A stretch of 64,000 nt of DNA from positions 169,233 to 233,232 of the forward strand of contig NZ_WHZV01000003.1 in NCBI RefSeq assembly GCF_010667645.1, read 5' to 3'. How positions within the stretch are numbered: position 1 is the stretch's first letter; each line of letters begins with the position of its first letter. Positions 18,731 to 26,879 of this stretch are shown piece by piece. Under the pieces are notes generated by a model, which saw only the letters and a list, made by a program, of their open reading frames with translations, made no database searches and had not been told where the DNA came from. Position numbers and translations under genes: made by a program. The stretch comes from Bifidobacterium platyrrhinorum. Lineage in GTDB: Bacteria > Actinomycetota > Actinomycetes > Actinomycetales > Bifidobacteriaceae.

Positions 18731-20068
18731 ATGAACGAGAACAGGAAACGGGACCGGCGGGCCGCATCCCCGCATGATGAGGTGGGCCGCGGCGCCACGG
18801 CATCCGGTAACGCCACGGCGTCCGGCACGGCGCGCGCGGGCAGGGCGACGCCGGCGTTGGCGGCCGCCCTCATCTTCCTGGTGGCGTTGAACCTGCGTCC
18901 GGCGATCGTGGCGGTCGGACCGGTGCTCACGCGCATCGGGGACGACCTCGGCTGGGGCGAGACGGTGCTCGGCATGCTCGGCGCGATGCCGCTGTGGATG
19001 TTCGCGGCGTTCAGCCCGCTGGTGCGGTTCGCCACGACGCGCATCGGCGCGGACCGCACGATCCTGGCGGCATTGCTCACGCTCGCCGCCGGCGACGCGA
19101 TCCGGTCGTTCGGCGGTCCCGCCGGGATCTGGCTGGGCACCGTGGCCATCGGGGCGGGCATCGCCGCGGGCAACGTGCTGGTGCCGGCGATCGCCAAACG
19201 CGACTACGCCGGTCACGTCCCCGTGGTGACCGGCGTGTATTCGGCGTGCATCACCTCGGGATCCGCGATCGCAGGCCTCACCTCCGCGGCGCTCGCGGAC
19301 ACGCTGGGCGGATGGCGCCAATCCCTCGCGGTGTGGGCGGTGCCGGCGCTCGCCGTCGCCGCGTTATGGTCGCTGCGCGTGATGTTGGGCGCCGGGGGCC
19401 CCGGCGCCGCGCAGGCCCGCCCGGACGTCGCAGACGGCGATGCGGTGGACGGCGGCCGCGCGCCCGTCCGTACGCCCGTCCGCGAGCCCGCCTCGGAGGG
19501 ACGCCCGCTGTGGCGCCGGCCGATGACCTGGTGGGTCACGCTGTTCATGGGATTGCAGTCGGCCGCGTTCTACACGATGTCGAACTGGCTGCCGTCCGTG
19601 GCCGTCTCCGCCGGCTTCACCGAAACGCAGGCCGGCGTGCAGCTGTTCGTCTTCCAATCCCTCGGCATCCTGTCCGGGCTGCTGATCCCCATGCTGATGC
19701 ACGTGCGCGGCGATCAGGTGTGCGCCGCGCACGTCGCCAGCGTGCCGATGGTCGTCGCCGGATGCGGCTGGATGCTGCTGCCGGCATGGTCTCCTGCATG
19801 GAGCGTGATCGGCGGCATGGGGCAGGGGGCGTCGCTGGTCGTCGCGCTCACGCTGATCGCCCTGCGCGGGCGGACGTCGGGCGAGACAGTCGCGTTGTCC
19901 GGCATGGCGCAGTCGCTCGGCTACCTGATCGCGTCCGTCGGGCCGTTCGCGTTCGGCGCGTTGGCCGAGCTTTCCGGCGCATGGGTCGCGCCGCTCGGCC
20001 TGTTCACCGCGCTCGCCGCCGCCCAATGCGCGGTGGCGGCGTTGGCCGGTTCCGTGCGTCGGGGCTGA
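18731..20068 (+). CDS. MFS transporter, CynX/NimT (cyanate/nitroimidazole) family
   Basis: A 445-residue inner-membrane carrier with about twelve hydrophobic segments. The first runs at about residues 42-62, preceded by a hydrophilic 40-residue Gly/Ala/Arg-rich N-terminus. LNLRPAIVAVGPVLTRI after the first membrane segment is the diagnostic CynX-family sequence. A central cytoplasmic loop (about 225-260) is Ala/Arg/Pro-rich. Family members move cyanate, 2-nitroimidazole or unknown anions; the substrate here cannot be predicted. It has no operon partner. The start follows a TACAAT box by 8 bases. Confidence 0.8.
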   Translation: MNENRKRDRRAASPHDEVGRGATASGNATASGTARAGRATPALAAALIFLVALNLRPAIVAVGPVLTRIGDDLGWGETVLGMLGAMPLWMFAAFSPLVRFATTRIGADRTILAALLTLAAGDAIRSFGGPAGIWLGTVAIGAGIAAGNVLVPAIAKRDYAGHVPVVTGVYSACITSGSAIAGLTSAALADTLGGWRQSLAVWAVPALAVAALWSLRVMLGAGGPGAAQARPDVADGDAVDGGRAPVRTPVREPASEGRPLWRRPMTWWVTLFMGLQSAAFYTMSNWLPSVAVSAGFTETQAGVQLFVFQSLGILSGLLIPMLMHVRGDQVCAAHVASVPMVVAGCGWMLLPAWSPAWSVIGGMGQGASLVVALTLIALRGRTSGETVALSGMAQSLGYLIASVGPFAFGALAELSGAWVAPLGLFTALAAAQCAVAALAGSVRRG

Positions 20069-20102
20069 ACGCCGGACGCACGGCGCCGGGGAAGTCCGCG
20101 GG

Positions 20103-20753
20103 TCACCAGATTTGCGGGCGGACGAGATCGTTGGCTTCGAGGAAGCGCTGCACGTCGCGCAATTCGTCCATGTTGATGGAATGGGCCATGCCCGGGTAGA
20201 TGTGCTCGCTCAACGTGCCGTGCGCTCGCCAGAACGCGCCCATCGCCTTCACGTCGGAGGACGGGAAGATGTCGTCGATGGAGCCGTGCCCGTAGAAGAC
20301 CGGCGGCTGGGATTCCTCCAGCGCCTTGTCGCCGTCCATCACGCCCGGCGCAAGCCAGCCGGAGAAGCTCACCGCCGCCGCGTACCGGGCGGGGTCGAAG
20401 CGCAGCATGTGCGCGGCCAGCAGGCCGCCCTGCGAGAAGCCCATGGTCACGACCGGCCGGTCGGCGGGGATGCTCCCCCTCACCCATGCGTCGATGGCCG
20501 CGGCCGCGTCGTACGCCTGACGGGTCAGCGACCCGCCCTCGGGCACGCCCTCGTGCGCCCAGTCGCCGAACCAGGTGAACCCCATGCCGTATGCGATCGG
20601 CGCCCTGAGGCTCGCATAGTCGGCCGAGCCCGCGCCGCAGTAGCGCAGCAGGTCCGGCAGGTCGTATTCGTTGGAACCCCAGCCGTGCAGCAGCACGAAC
20701 ACCGGGTCGGAGGAGGAACCGTTCAGACGCGTCAAAGCCTTGGTGATCTTCAT
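20103..20753 (-). CDS. Alpha/beta-hydrolase, carboxylesterase/phospholipase-like
   Basis: A 216-residue serine hydrolase of the YpfH/carboxylesterase type. LLHGWGSNEYDL holds the oxyanion segment, GFSQGG the nucleophile, GSIDDIFP the acid and GMAHSINMDEL the histidine. No signal peptide is seen, so it is cytoplasmic. GGGGAGA lies directly upstream of the ATG at 20753. It is convergent with the CynX-like transporter and divergent from the PLP enzyme gene at 20931. The 177-base spacer to the latter holds two copies of the TATARGCAACG motif. Substrate unknown. Confidence 0.8.
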   Translation of the reverse strand: MKITKALTRLNGSSSDPVFVLLHGWGSNEYDLPDLLRYCGAGSADYASLRAPIAYGMGFTWFGDWAHEGVPEGGSLTRQAYDAAAAIDAWVRGSIPADRPVVTMGFSQGGLLAAHMLRFDPARYAAAVSFSGWLAPGVMDGDKALEESQPPVFYGHGSIDDIFPSSDVKAMGAFWRAHGTLSEHIYPGMAHSINMDELRDVQRFLEANDLVRPQIW

Positions 20754-20815
20754 GTCTCCCCAGTGTAGACCGGCGCCCGGTGGCCGGAACCGGATGAAAG
20801 CGAACGATAACACCC

Positions 20816-20838
20816 CATAAGCAACCCGTATAGCAACG
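20816..20838 (+). promoter_or_regulatory. Two copies of the TATARGCAACG motif upstream of the PLP enzyme gene
   Basis: CATAAGCAACC (20816-20826) and TATAGCAACG (20829-20838) stand 93-115 bases before ATG 20931. Related sequences lie at 24696-24707 (minus), 32070-32080 and 33423-33432, each upstream of a sulfhydrylase-type or UroD-fold gene. It may be an operator overlapping a -10 region. Confidence 0.45.
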
Positions 20839-20930
20839 CCGTTCCATCCGCGGGCGCCATCCGTTATCTTCGATATCAGCCGCGCGGGGAACGGCCCCGC
20901 ACACGGACGCCACACGATAGGGGGTGCGCA

Positions 20931-22160
20931 ATGACCAGGTTCAACACTCAGCTCGTGCACGGACTGCCGGTGGGCGACAACGCCACCGGAGCCGTGAACC
21001 CGCCGATCTACAACTCCACGACATATGCCTTCGAAGGGGTCAACGCCATGCCCCGCTACGATTACGCGCGCAGCGGCAACCCCACCCGCGAGTTCCTCGA
21101 GCGTCAGATCGCGCAGCTCGAGCACGGTTCGCGCGGTTTCGCGTTCGCCTCCGGCCTCGCCGCCATCCACGCGACGCTGAGCATCTTCAAGCCGGGCGAC
21201 CGCATCGTCGTCGGCAAGAACATCTACGGCGGCACCTATTCGTTGTTCCATGAATACTTCGCCGACCGCGGACTCACGTTCGACGCGGTCGACACCCATG
21301 ATCCCCGGGCGCTCGAAGCCGCGGTCGCCGGGGATTGCGGGCACGGCGTCCCGGCGGCGAAGGCCGTCTACTTCGAGGTCCTCACCAACCCGCTGCTCGA
21401 CGTGAACGACGTGCGCGCCATCGCGAACATCGCCCACCGCCACGGGGCGATCGCCATCGTCGACAACACGTTCGTGACCCCGTACCTGCAGCGTCCGCTC
21501 GACCTGGGCGCAGACATCGTCATCCACTCGGCGACGAAGTACCTCGCCGGCCACTCCGACGTGAACGCGGGCCTCGTGGTCACGTTGAGCGATGCCATCG
21601 GCGAGAAGCTGTACTTCGCGCAGAACCGCTTCGGCGGGGTGCTCGCGCCGCTCGAATGCGATGCGGTGCGCCGCGGCATCCAGACGCTCGCCCTGCGCAT
21701 GGACCGCCAGCAGGCCAATGCGAAGGCCGTCGCCCGGTACCTGCTCGCGCACCCGCTGGTGAAGACCGTCAACTACCCGGGCCTGCCCGGCCGTGAGCGC
21801 GAGCTGGCCGCCAAGGGGCTCAAGGGCGCCGGCGGCGTGCTCAGCTTCGAGGTCGTGCCCGGCGTGGATCCGGCGGACGTGCTCGACAACCTGCACGTGT
21901 TCCGTCTGGCCGTCTCGCTCGGCGCGGTCGAATCGCTCGCGGAGCTGCCGTGTCGCATGACGCATTTCGAACTGCCGCGCGAGGAGCGCCTCAAGGTCGG
22001 CATCACCGACGAGCTGGTGCGTCTCGCCATCGGCATCGAGGACGCCGCGGACCTCATCGAGGACCTCGGCCAGGCGTTCGACATCGCCTACGAGAAGTAC
22101 CTCGAACGCCACTCCGGGGCGGATGTCTTCGCCCAGCTCACCTCCGGCGTCTTCGCGTGA
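20931..22160 (+). CDS. Cys/Met-metabolism PLP enzyme (cystathionine synthase/lyase or sulfhydrylase)
   Basis: A fold-type I PLP enzyme of the trans-sulfuration family, 409 residues. YDYARSGNPTREFLERQIAQLE is the family N-terminus, IVDNTFVTPYLQRPL holds the PLP aspartate, and SATKYLAGHSD places the Schiff-base lysine at Lys203. Sequence alone does not separate cystathionine gamma-synthase, beta/gamma-lyase and O-acetylhomoserine sulfhydrylase. The ~400-residue length fits the first two better. AGGGGG lies 7 bases before ATG 20931. It is the first gene of the sulfur/methyl-associated block, and a second, longer sulfhydrylase-type enzyme lies at 33566. Confidence 0.87.
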   Translation: MTRFNTQLVHGLPVGDNATGAVNPPIYNSTTYAFEGVNAMPRYDYARSGNPTREFLERQIAQLEHGSRGFAFASGLAAIHATLSIFKPGDRIVVGKNIYGGTYSLFHEYFADRGLTFDAVDTHDPRALEAAVAGDCGHGVPAAKAVYFEVLTNPLLDVNDVRAIANIAHRHGAIAIVDNTFVTPYLQRPLDLGADIVIHSATKYLAGHSDVNAGLVVTLSDAIGEKLYFAQNRFGGVLAPLECDAVRRGIQTLALRMDRQQANAKAVARYLLAHPLVKTVNYPGLPGRERELAAKGLKGAGGVLSFEVVPGVDPADVLDNLHVFRLAVSLGAVESLAELPCRMTHFELPREERLKVGITDELVRLAIGIEDAADLIEDLGQAFDIAYEKYLERHSGADVFAQLTSGVFA

Positions 22161-22210
22161 GCGGGATTCGGCGGTGACGGGTCAGCCGTGTGCCGCCGTT
22201 TCGGCGTGCG

Positions 22211-23185
22211 TCACCGTGCTTCGTCGAGGTTCAGCCAGGCGCACTCTTCGTCGGTGAGGTCGATGTCCGCGGCGGCCGCGTTCGCCTCGATGATGGGCAG
22301 GCTCGTGCATGACAGCAGGGCGAACACGTTCATGCCCTGATGGAACAGCCATGCGACGGCGATCTGCGCCACGGTCGCCCCCTTGCGCCCGGCCAGCTGC
22401 TCGGCGCGATGCAGGCGCTCGAAATTGTCGTCGTACAGGAACCCCTTGCGCGCCTCCTGGTCGAGGACACGCTCCGCCGACGCGCGGTCGGACGAGGGGA
22501 ACATGCCGGTCATGAAGCCGCGCGCCAGCGCGGAGTAGGCGAACACCGCCATCCCGTTGCCGCGGTACCAGTCGCGGTCCGCGGCGTGGTCCGCGCCGCC
22601 GATGGTCACGCCCTCGCCGACCCACGGGTTCTCATGCTCGACGGCGAGGCCGAAGTTCGGCGACGACACGGTGAACGGCGTCAGATCGTGTTCGGCCGCG
22701 TACCGGTTCGCCTCCGCGATGCGTGCGCAGGACCAGTTGGATCCGCCGAACGCGCGGATCTCGCCTTTGCGGTGATGCTCGTTGAGCCATTCGACGATCT
22801 CGCCGGCGGGCACGTCCGGATCGTCGCGGTGCAGCATGTAAATGTCGACGTACCCCGTGTGCAGACGGTCCAGCGACTGCGCCAGATCGCGGTCCAGGGC
22901 CTCCTTGGTCACGCGGCTGCGCACCCATCCCTCGCCGAAGTCCGGATGGCAGCCCTTCGTTTCGATGACGAGACGCTCGCGGTCGTTTCGTCCCTTGAGC
23001 CAGTCGCCGAGGGAGATTTCCGCCTTGCCGTAGTTCTCCGCGCAGTCGAACGCGTTGATGTCGCATGCGACCGCACGGTCGAGCAGTTCCGAGGCGTCGC
23101 CGCCCTCGAGCATCACCTTGAACGCCGTGCCGCACACCACGCGCGACACCGGCTTGTCCACGCCCTCGATCCGTCCGTACCGCAT
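22211..23185 (-). CDS. Aldo/keto reductase
   Basis: A 324-residue NAD(P)H-dependent oxidoreductase with a TIM-barrel fold. The tetrad is visible: Asp in INAFDCAENYGKAE, with the adjacent Tyr, Lys in VIETKGCH and His in DIYMLHRDDP. The C-terminal region carries TPFTVSSPNFGLA and the cofactor-binding KGATVAQIAVAWLF segment. Of two adjacent ATGs the second (23185) is better spaced from AGAGG. It lies between the PLP enzyme and the UroD-fold gene; relation to sulfur metabolism is by position only. The spacer upstream holds two 44-bp palindromes. Confidence 0.85.
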   Translation of the reverse strand: MRYGRIEGVDKPVSRVVCGTAFKVMLEGGDASELLDRAVACDINAFDCAENYGKAEISLGDWLKGRNDRERLVIETKGCHPDFGEGWVRSRVTKEALDRDLAQSLDRLHTGYVDIYMLHRDDPDVPAGEIVEWLNEHHRKGEIRAFGGSNWSCARIAEANRYAAEHDLTPFTVSSPNFGLAVEHENPWVGEGVTIGGADHAADRDWYRGNGMAVFAYSALARGFMTGMFPSSDRASAERVLDQEARKGFLYDDNFERLHRAEQLAGRKGATVAQIAVAWLFHQGMNVFALLSCTSLPIIEANAAAADIDLTDEECAWLNLDEAR

Positions 23186-23306
23186 CATCGCCTCTTTCCG
23201 GGGATTGGTTCGGGGTTCGTTCCCCTCGCCGTCATCGTATTCGCGGCTTTCGACCGGCCTGTTGTGTTCGGGGGAAGGATGTCCTTCCTCCGAAGGATTC
23301 GTCGGC

Positions 23307-23411
23307 GTCCCGGATTCTCGAAGAGAACGGCCATCTCGAGAATCCGGGACACTGAGCAACAACAAACGTCCCGGATTCTCGAGGATCGGGTTTTCCTCGA
23401 GAATCCGGGAC
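23307..23411. repeat. Two 44-bp palindromic repeats (TTCTCGA family)
   Basis: Units at 23307-23350 and 23368-23411 each begin GTCCCGGATTCTCGA and end with its reverse complement TCGAGAATCCGGGAC, around a 14-base centre. They stand between the aldo/keto reductase and UroD-fold genes (both minus strand). The same family occurs in larger arrays at 35044-35267 and 36945-37406. Confidence 0.9.
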
Positions 23412-23457
23412 GCCGGGATGGTGGTGCGGTGCCGATCGTGGGGCGGCGCGCCGCCCC

Positions 23458-24489
23458 TTACGCCTCGCGCAGGAGACGTAGGTGCGCGTCGTCCGGCTTC
23501 GGCGGGACGGTGCAGCTCGGGGCGAGCAGGAACGGCTTGCCCTCGCGGGCCTTCACCGTCTCCTGGATCTCGTCGGCCAGCTTGGTTTCGTCGGTGCCCT
23601 CGCCGATGAGCGATGCGTCCGGGCCGCCGACGGGCACGGCGTTGAAATCGTCGCTGATCGGCGGGTTGCCGGGCACGTACTGGTCCCACTGTAGGAAGTC
23701 GATCGGGTAGTCGGCGAACCAGTCCGGGTTGGCGTGGTCGCGGCAGGTGTGCAGCAGCTTCACGTGGTCGCCCACGGCCGCCAGCACGCGCTCGTCATAG
23801 GGGCGGGCGAGCTCCTTGAACTGCTCGTGCGTGAAATAGCCGCGGCTGGCCATGCCGGTCTCCGCGTAGAAGACGCCGTCAAGGCCGGCACCGCCCTGTT
23901 CGACCGGCTCGAGCACGGTCTTCACGTAGGCGACGAGCGTCTCGGTGATCGCGTCGAGCGCCTTGAAGGTGGCCTCCTTGTCGGTGAACAGCAACGTGTC
24001 CTTGTCGAGCTTCGGGGCGGCGCCGTAGAGCGGCTTGCCGTTGATGCGCGGCAGACCAGCCACGAACAGCAGCACCGTGAGCGGGGAGAACACGGTCTCC
24101 AGGATCGCCCGGTCGCCCAGGTCCTTGCGGATGAGACGCGCGGAGGCGATCTGGTCGGCGAACGGCTTGCTTGCGGTCGGGTCCACGGCGACGATCCCCG
24201 CCAGGTCCCCGGGGGTGTTCACCGGGTAGTCGAGCAGACGCGGGGAGCGGCCGGTGCCGTAGTCGTCCGGGTCGAACCGCGCGCCGAAGCCTTCCGCGTA
24301 GTAGGCGGAACGGGGATTGATCTTGACGAAGTCCCAATCCCATTTGCGTACGAAATCGATGTGCGCCTGGGCCTGCAGCTCCACGTCGTATTCGTTGCCG
24401 ACGAAGTGCTGCCATGCGCTGGTCAGGTACGGCACGGTGCCTTCGCCCCGGGCGAGGTCGTGGAATTCCTGTCTGCGGTCGCGCGTCAT
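23458..24489 (-). CDS. UroD-fold methyltransferase-like protein, paralogue 1
   Basis: A 343-residue member of the uroporphyrinogen decarboxylase/cobalamin-independent methyltransferase superfamily. It carries His247-x-Cys249 in LLHTCRDHANPDW and Cys326 in LLAPSCTVPP. An H-x-C...C set near the C-terminus is the zinc site of MtaA/MtbA-type and MetE-like methyltransferases and is absent from true UroD, so a thiol methyltransferase role is more likely than heme synthesis. No heme or corrinoid genes are nearby. AAAGG lies about 8 bases before the ATG at 24489. A paralogue is at 32277. The methyl donor and acceptor are unknown. Confidence 0.75.
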   Translation of the reverse strand: MTRDRRQEFHDLARGEGTVPYLTSAWQHFVGNEYDVELQAQAHIDFVRKWDWDFVKINPRSAYYAEGFGARFDPDDYGTGRSPRLLDYPVNTPGDLAGIVAVDPTASKPFADQIASARLIRKDLGDRAILETVFSPLTVLLFVAGLPRINGKPLYGAAPKLDKDTLLFTDKEATFKALDAITETLVAYVKTVLEPVEQGGAGLDGVFYAETGMASRGYFTHEQFKELARPYDERVLAAVGDHVKLLHTCRDHANPDWFADYPIDFLQWDQYVPGNPPISDDFNAVPVGGPDASLIGEGTDETKLADEIQETVKAREGKPFLLAPSCTVPPKPDDAHLRLLREA

Positions 24490-24873
24490 GATAAATGCCT
24501 TTCGAGTGCCACGCATACGGATGCGACAAATGTCGTGACATGCATGCGTACGTATGAAAACGAATGCGCGGGGACACGGCGGCGACGGATCGCCCACGCA
24601 TCCCCATGCGTTTCCCCAACCTGTCCGCGGCGGTGAACCGCGAACAGGCCTCAATATACGGTGCCGCCACCATGGAAATGCGCCGTGCTCTATAACCGTT
24701 GCCTATACGCGACTATCAATCCCAGCCCGCACAAGGACCGGACGGGGGACATAGGAAAAATGGATAGGCTCCCATAGCGAGAGCGAGTAGCCACGCCCGC
24801 GAATCCGCGGTCCGGATGCCGTATGCTGACGGCAACGCCGCTTCGGCGACGTTCACGGATATGGGGGATATCG
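24490..24873. other. Divergent spacer between UroD-like gene 1 and the small ORF
   Basis: A 384-base region without an obvious gene. It contains the TATAGGCAACGG motif on the minus strand at 24696-24707, within the imperfect dyad CTATAACCGTTGCCTATAC (24690-24708). That places it about 207 bases upstream of the UroD-like gene and about 170 upstream of the small ORF on the other strand. The remaining sequence shows no repeat or RNA that I recognise. Confidence 0.5.
24690..24708 (-). promoter_or_regulatory. TATARGCAACG motif upstream of UroD-like gene 1
   Basis: On the minus strand this reads GTATAGGCAACGGTTATAG. It combines the shared TATARGCAACG word with flanking TATA half-sites, and could serve either divergent unit. 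Confidence 0.4.
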
Positions 24874-25059
24874 ATGTTGGGGAAGCTCGCCAAGGTTCTG
24901 GGACTGGATTACCCGCCGGTCCTCGGGCCGCGCCGTGTGGGGGAGGACCTCGCGTCCGCCACGGCGTCGCGTTCACGAGTCGAAGATCCGGTGTTCGTGC
25001 CGTTGGGCCCGGCAAGCATGTCCCAGCCCATCGTCATCAGGTCGCACGCCGGTCGCTGA
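24874..25059 (+). CDS. Small hypothetical protein (61 residues)
   Basis: ATG 24874 is preceded by GGGGGA at a good distance and opens MLGKLAKVLGLDYPPVLGP, ending with a basic tail. A strong GC hairpin (25069-25100) follows the stop directly, which supports a short transcription unit of its own upstream of the transporter operon. No family is recognised, no signal peptide or membrane segment is seen, and the codon bias is less extreme than in neighbouring genes. It could be a leader element or spurious. Confidence 0.4.
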   Translation: MLGKLAKVLGLDYPPVLGPRRVGEDLASATASRSRVEDPVFVPLGPASMSQPIVIRSHAGR

Positions 25060-25068
25060 ACCGGCGGA

Positions 25069-25100
25069 CGTGCCGGCCCTTCGGGGGAGGGGCCGGCACG
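25069..25100 (+). terminator. Hairpin between the small ORF and the transporter operon
   Basis: CGTGCCGGCCC (25069-25079) pairs with GGGCCGGCACG (25090-25100). There is no T-run. It may end the small-ORF transcript or act as a leader structure of the operon. Confidence 0.5.
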
Positions 25101-25176
25101 CAGGGCCATACGGCGCCGCAACGGCGGCGTCGCCATCACCCGCGAATTTCACACAGGCAATTAGAGGGGAAATCAT

Positions 25177-26802
25177 ATGCATATCGGGAAGAAGACCGGG
25201 GAAAGGACCATCGCCGCGATAGCGGGCCTGGTGCTCACGTCGCTGCTCGTGGCCGGCTGCGGCTCCGCGGGCGCCGGCGACGCGTCGAACGCCGCCGCGG
25301 GAGACTCCGCCTCCGTGCAGAAGGGCGGCACGCTCGTCTGGGGTTCGCGCAGCGAGCCGGGCAACGGCGGCCTCGACCCGTACGTCGCGTCCGTCTACCG
25401 TTCCACCGCCGTGCTGGCGCTCACCTACGAGACGCTCGTGGTGAAGAACGATTCGGGCAAGATCGAACCGGCGCTCGCCACCAAGTGGGAACAGCCCGAC
25501 GCCACGACCTACCGGTTCACGATCCGCGACGGCGTGAAGTTCTCCGACGGTTCCGCCCTGACCCTCGACGACGTGGTGTGGTCGTTCAAGCACCACAAGG
25601 AGGTCAACGGGGCCGGCGACGAGGCGCTCGCCAACCTCAAGGACGTCAAGGCCGTGGGCGACCACGACGTCGAGTTCACGTTCAGCGAGCCGGTGCCCGG
25701 CTTCCTGAACCTCATCTCGCGCCGCACCGGCAGCTACTTCATCGTCAAGCAGGGCTGGTACGAGAAGGCCGATTCCAAGACCCGCCAGACCAAGACCGTG
25801 GGCACCGGCCCGTTCACCGTCTCCGAATGGAACCACGGCGTGGACCTGAAGCTCGTGAAGAACAAGCACTACTGGGAGAAGGGCGTGCCCTACCTGGACG
25901 GCATCGACTTCAAGATCACCGGAGGCGACGAGCAGACGCTCCTGTCGCTCGTGCAGCAGGGCAGCGTCGACGCCGCGTGGTTCTGGGATCCCGAACTCGC
26001 CGCGCAGGCCGAGAACGCCGGGTTCACCAAGGGCAAGGACCAGTACACCTCGGCCAGGTCCCTGTGGATCGACCCGAACTACGGCAACGGCGCGCTGAAG
26101 GACGTGCGCGTGCGCCGCGCCATCTCCGAGGCCATCGACCGCGAACAGCTCATCAAGCTCGGCGCCAACGGCGTGGGCGCCCTGTCGTTCGCCACGCCGC
26201 CCGCGTTCAACGAGCTGAAGAAGCCGGGCTCCTCCACCCCGTACTACAAGTACGATCCCTCGGACGCCAAGAAGCTGCTCAAGCAGGCCGGCGCCGAGAA
26301 CCTGACCATCTCCGTGACCTACGGCAGCGACGCGTCCTCGCAGACCGACGTGTCCATCCTGCAGCTCATCGCCAAGCAGCTGTCCAAGGTGGGCGTGAAC
26401 CTCAAGCTCAACGGCGTGCCCTACTCCGAGGTGCAGAACGTGTTCACCACCGGCGCCGACTTCCCGTCCGAGCTCGTGTGGGTCGTGGGCACCAAGGGCG
26501 CCGACGCCGCCTCCAGCTACCACTCCTGGCTGGACGATTCGGGCAAGGTCTCCCACTGGCAGGGCAACGCCGACGCCGAGAAGGCCAAGTCGATCCTCGC
26601 CCAGGCCCGCAAGGAGTCCGACTCCGCCAAGCGTGCCAAGCTCCTCGACCAGCTCAACGAGGAGGTCGCCGACAAGGTGCTCATCCTCAACCCGCTGGCC
26701 ACGCCGCTCGACACGCAGCTGTGGTCCAGCAAGGTGCACGGGTTCTCCACCGATTCCGAGGACGCCCGCGCCAACCTCAAGTACACCTGGATCGAGCACT
26801 GA
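25177..26802 (+). CDS. Extracellular solute-binding protein, family 5 (peptide/nickel type)
   Basis: The substrate-capturing lipoprotein of an ABC importer, 541 residues. The N-terminus is a lipoprotein signal: basic GKKTGERT, a hydrophobic core, then LVAGC with Cys28 as the lipidation site, followed by a Ser/Ala linker. The SBP_bac_5 fold is recognised by GGTLVWGSRSEPG, LVVKNDSGKIEPALATKWEQPDATTYRFTIRDGVKFSDG and the central VRRAISEAIDREQLIKL. AGAGGGG lies 7-8 bases before ATG 25177. It heads the operon SBP-permease-permease-ATPase-ATPase. A hairpin after its stop would allow higher SBP than permease expression. The family binds peptides, nickel chelates and other small solutes. Confidence 0.9.
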   Translation: MHIGKKTGERTIAAIAGLVLTSLLVAGCGSAGAGDASNAAAGDSASVQKGGTLVWGSRSEPGNGGLDPYVASVYRSTAVLALTYETLVVKNDSGKIEPALATKWEQPDATTYRFTIRDGVKFSDGSALTLDDVVWSFKHHKEVNGAGDEALANLKDVKAVGDHDVEFTFSEPVPGFLNLISRRTGSYFIVKQGWYEKADSKTRQTKTVGTGPFTVSEWNHGVDLKLVKNKHYWEKGVPYLDGIDFKITGGDEQTLLSLVQQGSVDAAWFWDPELAAQAENAGFTKGKDQYTSARSLWIDPNYGNGALKDVRVRRAISEAIDREQLIKLGANGVGALSFATPPAFNELKKPGSSTPYYKYDPSDAKKLLKQAGAENLTISVTYGSDASSQTDVSILQLIAKQLSKVGVNLKLNGVPYSEVQNVFTTGADFPSELVWVVGTKGADAASSYHSWLDDSGKVSHWQGNADAEKAKSILAQARKESDSAKRAKLLDQLNEEVADKVLILNPLATPLDTQLWSSKVHGFSTDSEDARANLKYTWIEH

Positions 26803-26817
26803 TCCGGAAATGATCCG

Positions 26818-26853
26818 GTCCGGCCGGCACCCCGTCGCGGGCGCCGGCCGGAC
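26818..26853 (+). terminator. Intercistronic attenuating hairpin
   Basis: GTCCGGCCGGC (26818-26828) pairs with GCCGGCCGGAC (26843-26853) in the 77-base gap between the binding-protein and first permease genes. It is probably a partial terminator or 3' stabiliser of the binding-protein message. Confidence 0.5.
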
Positions 26854-26879
26854 CGGACCGACATCCACGGGAGGGATTC

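Noticed and set aside
20839-20930. A known S-adenosylmethionine riboswitch before the first PLP enzyme gene
   Set aside because: GCGGGG/CCCCGC and GTTCC/GGAAC pairings exist, but no core of a named SAM or SAH riboswitch class could be matched by eye.
20103-22112. The carboxylesterase as a 669-residue protein starting inside the PLP enzyme gene
   Set aside because: The upstream part is antisense to the PLP enzyme. The esterase domain starts at 20753 with a strong ribosome binding site.
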